Below are positions 17,861-24,849 of a stretch of 36,793 nt of DNA, piece after piece (within the stretch, counting starts at the first letter, position 1; each line of letters starts with the position of its first letter). The stretch lies in the NCBI GenBank assembly GCA_014378915.1, contig JACMMS010000105.1:1-36793 (forward strand). The letters are read 5' to 3'. The position numbers and the translations under genes were made by a program. This DNA comes from Methylophilaceae bacterium (GTDB taxonomy: Bacteria > Pseudomonadota > Gammaproteobacteria > Burkholderiales > Methylophilaceae). The notes below the pieces were generated by a model, which had not been told where the DNA came from, made no database searches, and saw nothing but the letters and a program-made list of their open reading frames with translations.

Positions 17861-19264
17861 ATGGATATGAAGACCAAAAGAAACGCTGATTTAATGGCTA
17901 GACGTACCGCTGCAATTCCACGTGGTATAGGCAATGCCCACGCTATTTTTGCTGATCGTGCACTCAATAGTGAAATTTGGGATGTAGAAGGTAAACGCTA
18001 TATCGATTTTTGCGCGGGCATCGCGGTAGTGAATACTGGTCATTGTCACCCCAAAGTAGTTGATGCAGTTAAAAAGCAATTAGATCAATTTGTGCATACC
18101 TGTTTTCAAGTAGTGGCTTACGAGCCTTATATAGCACTTGCAGAGAGACTCAATAAGCTAGCACCTGGCACTACACCTAAAAAAACATTTTTCATGAATA
18201 CAGGAGCTGAAGCAGTAGAAAATGCGGTAAAAATTGCACGTGTAGCCACAGGTCGCTCAGGGATTATTGCATTTAATGGTAGTTTTCATGGGCGTACGAT
18301 GTTTTCGGTCGCAATGACCGGCAAAATAGACCCTTACAAAAAGGGCTTTGGTCCATTTCCACCAGAGATATACCACATACCTTTTCCACATCCGTTACAT
18401 GGTATTAGTGATGATGATGCAATTAACGCTCTGCATACTCTGTTTAAATATGACATTGAACCCAACCGAGTAGCGGCAATTTTTGTAGAACCCGTGCAAG
18501 GCGAAGGTGGCTATATTCCCGCATCTAACTGTTTTTTGTGTCAATTGCGCAAGCTATGTAACGAGCATGGCATTTTGCTAGTCATGGACGAAGTGCAAAC
18601 AGGTATTGGGCGTTGTGGCAAAATGTTCGCGCACGAGCATGGTCGAGTTGAGGCCGACATTATTACACTGGCAAAAGGGCTAGGCGGCGGTTTCACGCTG
18701 GCTGCAGTTATCGGTAAAACTTCGATTATGGATGCCGCATCGCCTGGTGGCTTGGGTAGCACCTATGCTGGCAACCCGATTACTATCGCCGCTGCACATG
18801 CAGTGTTAGATGTAATGGAGGAAGAGCAGCTCTGTGAACGCTCCATGCTGATTGGAGAACGATTACGCGGCAGATTTACGCAAATGCAAGCAAAGTTTAA
18901 CTTTATTACAGAAGTCCGCGGTTTAGGCGCAATGACAGGCGTAGAGTTTTGCCACAATAATGACCCGCATAAACCCGCATCCGATATTGCCAACACCCTC
19001 AAAACAGAATGCGCTAAACGTGGTTTATTAATTTTAAGTTGCGGTGTTTATGGCAATGTGCTGCGCGTTATGGTGCCACTCACCATAAGCGATGCTCTAT
19101 TGGATGAAGGCTTACAGATTATTGAAGACATATTAAGTGACATAGCTGGGAATACAACGCAAAGCTTAAGTAAAGCAGACCAAACATTATTTAAAACAAG
19201 TAATGCCATTAACGATAAAAATGTATGCGCTACTCGAGCGCACTGCATTCTAGAAAAAGATTAA
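17861..19264 (+). CDS. gabT: 4-aminobutyrate aminotransferase
   Basis: A class III PLP aminotransferase that converts GABA and 2-oxoglutarate to succinate semialdehyde and glutamate. Motifs: IDFCAGIAVVNTGHCHP, FFMNTGAEAVENAVKIAR, FNGSFHGRTMFSVAMTG, EPVQGEGGY, MDEVQTGIGRCGKMFA, and lysine 272 in TLAKGLGGGF. The usual Ser-Ile-Ala after this lysine is Gly-Leu-Gly here, a mild deviation. At 467 residues it is some 40 longer than typical GabT (about 425); the extra part is a polar, low-complexity C-terminal tail after EGLQIIEDIL that has no obvious fold and may be a read-on into former non-coding DNA. PuuE is an equally suitable name in this context. Confidence 0.92.
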   Translation: MDMKTKRNADLMARRTAAIPRGIGNAHAIFADRALNSEIWDVEGKRYIDFCAGIAVVNTGHCHPKVVDAVKKQLDQFVHTCFQVVAYEPYIALAERLNKLAPGTTPKKTFFMNTGAEAVENAVKIARVATGRSGIIAFNGSFHGRTMFSVAMTGKIDPYKKGFGPFPPEIYHIPFPHPLHGISDDDAINALHTLFKYDIEPNRVAAIFVEPVQGEGGYIPASNCFLCQLRKLCNEHGILLVMDEVQTGIGRCGKMFAHEHGRVEADIITLAKGLGGGFTLAAVIGKTSIMDAASPGGLGSTYAGNPITIAAAHAVLDVMEEEQLCERSMLIGERLRGRFTQMQAKFNFITEVRGLGAMTGVEFCHNNDPHKPASDIANTLKTECAKRGLLILSCGVYGNVLRVMVPLTISDALLDEGLQIIEDILSDIAGNTTQSLSKADQTLFKTSNAINDKNVCATRAHCILEKD

Positions 19265-19273
19265 ACTAGTGAC

Positions 19274-19297
19274 TTAGTTTGAGTGCTTAAACTAAGC
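19274..19297 (+). terminator. Possible weak terminator after gabT
   Basis: CTTAGTTT and AAACTAAG form an eight-pair stem over an eight-base loop just past the gabT stop. It is AT-rich and lacks a T run, so it is at best a weak terminator. Confidence 0.3.
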
Positions 19298-19439
19298 TCT
19301 TAACAATTAGCTCTAAATGCTAAGCTTTTGATTGGTTACGAGTAACTAACGACGTATCACTAACAAAGGCTGAGGGTTTGGGGTTTGGCTTAGTGTATTA
19401 ATCGATTAGTAAGTTAAGTGTCAATATTTCATACCTCGT

Positions 19440-19513
19440 CATTCTCGCGAATGAGGGAATCTATTTTAAATTATTTTTAAAACCTAACATGGATTCCTGA
19501 ATACGCGAGAATG
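19440..19513. repeat. Imperfect inverted repeat of the CATTCTCGCG type
   Basis: CATTCTCGCG at 19440-19449 pairs perfectly with CGCGAGAATG at 19504-19513, and GGAATC (19456-19461) with GATTCC (19492-19497), around an AT-rich centre. This is the layout of the dispersed CATTCYCGCG...GGAATC repeats (MITE- or REP-like) seen in many proteobacterial genomes. The left and right arms have drifted, so it is probably old. Apart from this element and the tandem repeat that follows, I see no gene in 19265-19599. Confidence 0.6.
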
Positions 19514-19530
19514 TCGAAGTTGATTGGAAT

Positions 19531-19590
19531 ATATCAAGTGTTATCAAGGGTTATTATGGGTTATCAAGGGTTATTAAGGGTTATTAAGGG
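19531..19590 (+). repeat. Six tandem 10-bp repeats, TTATCAAGGG type
   Basis: Six consecutive decamers occupy this stretch; the last five start with TTAT and end in GGG, with variants TTATCAAGGG, TTATTATGGG and TTATTAAGGG, and the first, ATATCAAGTG, is a diverged copy. The 10-bp period puts every copy on one face of the helix. The array ends 9 bases before the ATG of the glutamine synthetase stub, and the GGG units could also serve as ribosome binding sites. It may be a slippage product or a former operator array. Confidence 0.75.
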
Positions 19591-19599
19591 CAACAAAGC

Positions 19600-19713
19600 A
19601 TGTCAGAAAATAAATTAAAAAAAGTTGTAAATTTCATAAAATCAAACAACATTAACGAAGTGGAGTGTGTGTTTCCAACTATTAAGGGCAATTTGCGCGG
19701 TCTATGGGTTTAG
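19600..19713 (+). pseudogene. 5' stub of a PuuA-like glutamine synthetase
   Basis: The 37-codon frame matches the N-terminal beta-grasp of PuuA-type glutamine synthetases: NNINEVECVFPTIKGNLRG corresponds to the EVECLVPDMTGIPRG segment of the intact puuA at 6096. It ends at TAG 19711-19713, and no further glutamine synthetase sequence follows; the next recognisable residues belong to the end of an aminotransferase. About 400 codons are therefore missing, most simply by one deletion that fused two adjacent genes. This would be a second, non-identical synthetase, not a duplication of puuA. Confidence 0.75.
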
Positions 19714-19719
19714 CGAAGC

Positions 19720-20169
19720 ACTTGCAAATGCGCGGCTGTAGCTGCTAAAACTAATGCCCCCTCTGGGCATTATGGCATAAGCTCTACCTTAACAGCCAAT
19801 ATGCTGGCCATTGATGCCATGCGTGCTACTTTAAGCGAAGTGATGACTGAACCCCTTACGCACTAATGTTTAAATTAGCCAATGGTTTACGCAATGCTAT
19901 TAACCTGGATAATTTAACTTGGTGTGTGACACAAGTGGGCGCCCGCACAGAATTTCTATTTACTAAAATTCCATCTAAAAATGGCTTAGAAGCCTCATTA
20001 ATGTTGGATTCTGAATTAGAGCAAACTATTCATTTATACCTGATTAATCGCGGTGTGCTTATCAACCCCATTTCACAATATGTTATTGGTTTGCCCCGAT
20101 ACTACTGGGAATGATGTTGAGCATTTACTCAGTGCATTTTCTGCATGCTTAGCCGAGCTGACTCATTAA
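19720..20169 (+). pseudogene. 3' remnant of a class III aminotransferase
   Basis: The last third of a glutamate-semialdehyde-aminomutase-like class III aminotransferase. Recognisable parts are SGHYGISSTLTANMLAIDAM, then after a frameshift near 19855 MFKLANGLRNAI, TWCVTQVGARTEFLF and DSELEQTIHLYLINRGVL, and after another near 20083 LVCPDTTGNDVEHLLSAFSA to a TAA at 20167-20169. The N-terminal two thirds, including the PLP lysine, are absent. Aminotransferases of this kind are found next to PuuA-like synthetases and amino-acid permeases in polyamine loci, and here the synthetase stub and the permease wreck flank it. The deletion junction lies between about 19700 and 19728. Confidence 0.8.
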
Positions 20170-20188
20170 CCTATATTAGATTAATTAT

Positions 20189-20219
20189 GGCGTGATTAAG
20201 CTGAATAACGGCGTGATTA
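20189..20219 (+). repeat. GGCGTGATTA direct repeat, 21-bp spacing
   Basis: GGCGTGATTA occurs at 20189-20198 and 20210-20219, a start-to-start distance of 21, two helical turns, in the gap between the aminotransferase remnant and the permease pseudogene. It could be a binding-site pair or chance. Confidence 0.35.
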
Positions 20220-20420
20220 GACTAAAAATACGATCATGTAGTGATTTGAAGTTGAGTTAACAATAAGTAGCTGTTGATTAAATAGAGTTAAACGCTAATA
20301 AATTTAATTGAATGTAAGTAAATCTAATGGCAATATAGTCATTGTAAGTGTGTTGGTTAATTGCAGGACATTGGTTTTAATAGCTATTTATAAAAACCAA
20401 TGTTGTAAAGTTAAAATTTC

Positions 20421-20452
20421 AAAGCATCCAAAGCATCCAAAGCATCCAAAGC
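20421..20452 (+). repeat. Tandem 9-bp repeat AAAGCATCC
   Basis: AAAGCATCC is repeated exactly three times, followed by a partial fourth AAAGC. It lies 53 bases before the permease start and next to purine-rich AT sequence. A 9-bp period leaves reading frames unaffected. Otherwise 20170-20504 shows no gene. Confidence 0.8.
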
Positions 20453-20504
20453 AAAAAAAGAGAAAGAGAAACACAACCATCAGTTCAATTTAAAGGGATA
20501 ATTT

Positions 20505-21982
20505 ATGAGTAACCAGCAAAACCTTGCAGCCGACGCGGATGCACAAAATCTAAAGAGTATGGGTTATGAACAAGAGCTGCACCGACATATGGGCGGCTTT
20601 TCAAATTTGCTATTTCTTTCTCAATTATTTGTATTTTGGCAGGTGGCATTAGTGCTTTTAATCAAGGTTTAGGTGCTGGTGCATCCCTCGTTATAGGCAG
20701 GCCTGTTGGTGGATTATTTGCTCTGATTGTTGCGATGGCAATGGCGCAAATAGCCTCCTCATACCAACTGCGGATGGCTTATATCATTTGAGCTCTACGT
20801 TAGGTGGCAAAGGTTACGGTTGGTCAACCGCATGGTTTAACTTACTAGGCTTAATTTTTGTTGCAGCTTCTGTCAATTTTGGCGTGTTTGACCCATTCTT
20901 TAAAACACTGATTGCACTAATATTAGGTATTGCACCAGAAGCAATGGGGGAAGCTTTTCAAATCGGATCCATTGCCTTAATTACAATCTCACAATAGGTT
21001 CTAAATGCTTATTTTCCCAAACTGACCGCTAAATTAACTGATATTTCAGGTTATCTTATTTTTATAATTGCTGTATCTCTCATCATTTCACTATTAGCCT
21101 ACAGCACAACACCACTTCATATTTCTAAGCTATTTACTTTTACCAACTTCACGGGTACTGAAGGTAATGTATGGTTCAAACGAGAAGGTATGTTATTACT
21201 ATTTTTGAGTGGACTACTACTCGTATGCTAAACCATTATAGGTTTTGATGCCTCAGCTCATACCCCAGAAGAAACGCATGATGCAGCAAACACGGTCCCA
21301 CGCGGCATTGCGAATGCAGTAATATATTCTGTCATTTTTGGCTTTGTTATGGTCGCGACTTTTGTTTTAGTGATGCCAGATTTAAGTGAAGGCGTTAAAT
21401 AAGGTTATACCTTTTTTGATGCCCTGTTACATCAATTACCAGATGGCTTACGCATCATTTTATCTATCGGTATTTTTGTTGTAAACTGTCTCTGTTGCCT
21501 CGCTTGCTTAACCTCATGTTCACGCATGATGTTTGCGTTCTCGCGCGATGGAGGCTTACCTGGCTATAGTATGTTGCGTGCAATTCACCCCCACATTAAA
21601 AACACCATTAATCGCTACTTGGGTTTCAGCAATACTAGCCGTTGCTGCTACATTATACGAGGATGTATTTTTAGTATTGGCCACAGGTAGTACCGTCTTT
21701 TTAAATATTTCTTATGTGATGCCAGTTGCCGCTGGACTATTTGCCGAAGGTAAAACTTGGACACACAAAGGACTATTTAACTTAAAAGGTTTATCTGAAC
21801 CTATTGCTATTTTGGCGGTATTAGGCGGCTCATTTTTAGCCTATTTAGGCATGCAACCACCCAAGGAAAAAGTGTTTTATTTAACTTTAATTATGTTGGT
21901 AGTGATGGCAGTATTCTGGTTTGTCTTTGGTAAGAAGAGACGCTTTACTGGCCCACCAAAAACGGATAAAACTATGCTTTAA
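20505..21982 (+). pseudogene. APC-family amino acid/polyamine permease, broken
   Basis: A 12-helix APC-superfamily permease (amino acid/choline transporter group). ATG 20505 has AAAGGG upstream. N-terminal MGYEQELHRHMGGFSN is typical. A one-base loss near 20601 shifts the frame (then ISAFNQGLGAGASLVIG), another near 20763 shifts it again (then LSSTLGGKGYGWSTAWFNLL). Further in-frame stops are TAG after ALITISQ (20995-20997), TAA in place of the tyrosine of the conserved TIxGFDASAHTPEET motif (about 21230), and TAA after LSEGVK (about 21400). The C-terminal part from FSRDGGLPGYSML is open to 21982. No functional protein is expected. With PotFGHI intact, this would have been a second importer for the same or a related substrate. 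Confidence 0.9.
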
Positions 21983-22002
21983 TAAAAATTTTAAGGCTTT
22001 GT

Positions 22003-22049
22003 TGCAATCAATTAGGAGGGGTGCAAATGCACCCTCCTAATTGATTGCA
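22003..22049. repeat. 22-bp near-perfect hairpin between convergent pseudogenes
   Basis: The arms TGCAATCAATTAGGAGGG... (22003-22025) and ...CCCTCCTAATTGATTGCA (22028-22049) pair over 22 bp with one bulged G and a two-base loop. It sits between the ends of the converging permease and patD pseudogenes. The position fits a bidirectional terminator, but there is no flanking T run on either side, and the length is unusual for one. It could be a fossil transposon end pair or a structured RNA. Confidence 0.6.
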
Positions 22050-22101
22050 GTTAACCTGCAATTGCTCAAATAAGACCTCTGTCTAAGAAAAAAATCATCG
22101 A

Positions 22102-23552
22102 TTAATGTTTGATCATGACATGTCTCACTACTGTGTAATCTTCTAAACTATAGCCAGATAAATTTTTACCATATCCCGATTGTTTCATACCACCATGTGG
22201 CATCTCAGAAACCAGCATAAAATGCGTGTTGACCCATGTACAGCCATACTGCTGCTAAGCAGAGAGCGCATTGCTTTGCTGATATCTTGCGTCCATACTG
22301 AAGATGACAAGCCGTAGTCTGAATCATTGGCTAGCGCAATCGATTCATCTATGCCCTCAAAGCTTGTAATAGTTACAACTGGCCCAGATACTTCACGAGC
22401 AACTATCTCGTCTAATTGAAATGCGCCAGCCATGACTGTGGGTGCATAAAAGAAACCAGCAGAATCGAGTATTTTTCCCCCAACGGTTACTTCTACGTGT
22501 TTTTCAGCTGCAGCATGCTCAACAAAGCCAGCCACGCGCTCTAACTGCCTAGTACTCCTTAGAGAGCCTATTTCCACGCCGTCTTCTTTTTGTGTGCCCA
22601 CTTTAATCGCAGCAACTGCAGCTGAATAATCTGCAACAAATTGTTCATAAATTTTATCTTCAACATACAAGCGGCAAGTGGCTGTGCAATCTTGCCCTGC
22701 GTTGTAAAATCCAAATGCACACAATCCCTCAATTGCAGCCTGAATATCTGCATCGTTAAATACAATTACAGGCGCTTTACTATCTAGCTCTAAATGCGTG
22801 CGCTTAATACCATTTGCAGCATTTTCAAGCACTCGCTTACCTGTACCAACATCACCAATAATTGAAGTAATGCGCACTTGTGGTTGCGCAATCAGTGGTG
22901 CACCTACTGTTTGTCCGCGTCCAAGTACAATATTGACTATGCCTTAAGGGAAAAAAATTTTAGTAATTAGTTCAGCTAATTTCAAGGTGGTTAACGGCGT
23001 CATTTCAGATGGCTTCAACACACAGTTATTACCCACTGCTAGGGCCGGGGCTAACTTCCAAGCAGCCATCATTAATGGGTAATTCCATGGCGCTATAGAA
23101 GCTACTACGCCTACAGGGTCACGACGTATCATACTAGTGTGACCAGCCAAATACTCCCCCGCAGCGCTACCACTCATACTGCGGGCAGCACCAGCAAAAT
23201 AACGGAATACATCAGCAACAGCCGGCAACTCATCATTGAGTACTGCTAAATATGGCTTACCACGGTTGAGAGACTCTAACTCTGCAAAGATCTCTGCATT
23301 TGCATCAATACTATTAGCCAGCGTTAAAAGTAATGCCGTCCTATCTTTAGGCACTGTTTTACTCTAAGCTGGAAAAGCATTCGCGGCGGCTTGAGTCACA
23401 ATCTCAACCTGCTCGATTGAGGCTTCTTTAATTTGAGCGATTATTTGACCACTGGCAGGATTTACAATAGCTTCATCCGGCTCTTGTCCTGTAACAAATT
23501 CAACATTGATTAATAGTTTATTTAATTGGGTATGTTGTTGAGTTTATTCCAT
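22102..23552 (-). pseudogene. patD: 4-aminobutyraldehyde dehydrogenase, broken
   Basis: An aldehyde dehydrogenase of the PatD/YdcW group, which oxidises 4-aminobutyraldehyde from putrescine transamination to GABA. The strongest identifier is the C-terminus WVNTHFMLVSEMPHGGMKQ and LEDYTVVRHVMIKH; NAGQDCTATCR keeps the catalytic cysteine. Lesions: TAA as codon 3 (start ATG 23550-23552), TAG near 23367, TAA at 22944-22946, and a frameshift near 22260. The conserved ELGGKAP has become ELDSKAP, so missense decay is also under way. Restored length about 483. It converges on the permease pseudogene, and its partner reaction, SpuC, is intact 14 kb away. Confidence 0.9.
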
Positions 23553-23575
23553 GCTATTCCCCAAATGTAACGCAT

Positions 23576-23602
23576 AAAAAAGGGCGCATAAGCACCCTTT
23601 TT
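23576..23602 (-). terminator. Intrinsic terminator of porin gene
   Basis: On the minus strand GGGTGC-TTAT-GCGCCC with flanking A and T tracts forms a hairpin followed by six T, 23 bases past the porin stop. The T/A symmetry lets it work in both directions. Confidence 0.8.
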
Positions 23603-23624
23603 ATTAAACAATTATACTAAGCTA

Positions 23625-24518
23625 TTACCAAGTACGTTTAACGTAGAACCATAACTTTGCTTCATTTATATCTCTTAAATCATTAGAAACCCAAAAGTTC
23701 TGATTCTTTACAGAAAATGTATCAGTGTAGTATGCACCAGCATTAAAGCCAGTAATTGGTTTACCACCAGAAGGTAGGCTAAAATCTCTGTTCAAACCAA
23801 TTGCAAAGTCACCTTGATCAGCGCCATGTGATCCATATAAGTCTTTATCAATATCCGGAGCTTTTTGATAACCAACTTTAGCCATAAAGTTTATGTCACC
23901 TAATGGTAATTTGTAATTCACTTTTAACTCATGATATTGAGTGTTTTTTGTGTCACCACCGCCATTAGGGCCACTTATTTTTCTTAAGCCGTAATAATTA
24001 CTTAATAGATTATAGTAAGTGTAAGTAAAATATTTATATGTTAGTGCAGCAGAAACCTCAAAAGAGTCTTGTTTATGACCGTCAAGAGAGTTATGGCCTT
24101 CAAAGTATTTATAATAGTTTCCTAAAAAGTTAACACCAAAACCATTATCAAAGCTGTGAGCATAACCACCATAAAAGTCTGTTTCAATATGGTTACCCTT
24201 TGAAAGGCCATCAACTTTTCCGTATGCATAAGGATCTAAATTTGAAAACCATGTTCCTAAGTAAAAACCACTGCTATGCGCCCAATCAATACCACCTTGC
24301 ACAGCTGGGCCATCGCTATAATCAACACCGCGGAACATGTAATTACTATACAAACCGAGGTTATAAGTAAGTGTATACGGTGGTGCTGGTTCTGCAGGTG
24401 CCGCAGCTTCAGTAGCTGCAGGAACTGGCATTTCATCAGCTTGAGCAAAACCCATATTTAAAAATAATGGCGCTGCACAAAGTGCTGCTAGTGCATGTTT
24501 ACTTAACACTTTATTCAT
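23625..24518 (-). CDS. TorF/gcw_chp family putative outer-membrane porin
   Basis: A predicted outer-membrane beta-barrel of the gcw_chp family (TIGR02001, also called TorF putative porin). The signal peptide covers residues 1-27 with a cleavage after AQA, followed by an Ala/Pro/Glu-rich linker to about residue 46. The barrel starts with the family hallmark LGLYSNYMFRGVDYSDGPAVQGG and shows alternating aromatic strands to the end at KLWFYVKRTW, an aromatic C-terminus as outer-membrane assembly requires. In betaproteobacteria such genes often sit by glnK-amtB; that pair is not here. Start ATG 24516-24518 has AAAGGG upstream. The substrate is unknown; a nitrogenous solute would fit the neighbourhood but is inference. 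Confidence 0.85.
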   Translation of the reverse strand: MNKVLSKHALAALCAAPLFLNMGFAQADEMPVPAATEAAAPAEPAPPYTLTYNLGLYSNYMFRGVDYSDGPAVQGGIDWAHSSGFYLGTWFSNLDPYAYGKVDGLSKGNHIETDFYGGYAHSFDNGFGVNFLGNYYKYFEGHNSLDGHKQDSFEVSAALTYKYFTYTYYNLLSNYYGLRKISGPNGGGDTKNTQYHELKVNYKLPLGDINFMAKVGYQKAPDIDKDLYGSHGADQGDFAIGLNRDFSLPSGGKPITGFNAGAYYTDTFSVKNQNFWVSNDLRDINEAKLWFYVKRTW

Positions 24519-24849
24519 ATCTTTACCCTTTTCTTTGAAAAATTGTCTTTTTAGTTAATTTGCTAATGATGCTTTAAATTTATTGTGCTTCTTCACTCAA
24601 TGCCTTATGTTTTATCATTGGACATTTGAGTAAAAAAAATTATTAACATTGTTAACACAACTTAATTTAACCCTATTAATCATCACAGGTCTAGGACCAA
24701 CTTCATCAATAGCGACACTAACCTTAGTAATTGCGACTTTTATGCAAAATATATATTAGCACGTTGTAAATTTGCAACAAATATAGGTTTTCAGTAGTTG
24801 ATTTGCTACAAAGGTAAGTTAAATAACCTGTTCAATTAGCTTAATTGGA
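24519..24849 (-). promoter_or_regulatory. Upstream region of porin gene with palindromes
   Basis: This 331-bp gap lies between the porin start and the end of rep, both on the minus strand. It holds a perfect 13-bp palindrome TTAACATTGTTAA (24643-24655) about 125 bases upstream of the porin, and GGTCTAGGACC (24688-24698). Either could bind a regulator. No gene is visible. A rep terminator is not obvious. Confidence 0.4.

Noticed and set aside
20308-20493. 61-codon frame starting MNVSKSNGNIV
   Set aside because: Runs through the 9-bp repeat array and AT-rich low-complexity sequence; no supporting signal.
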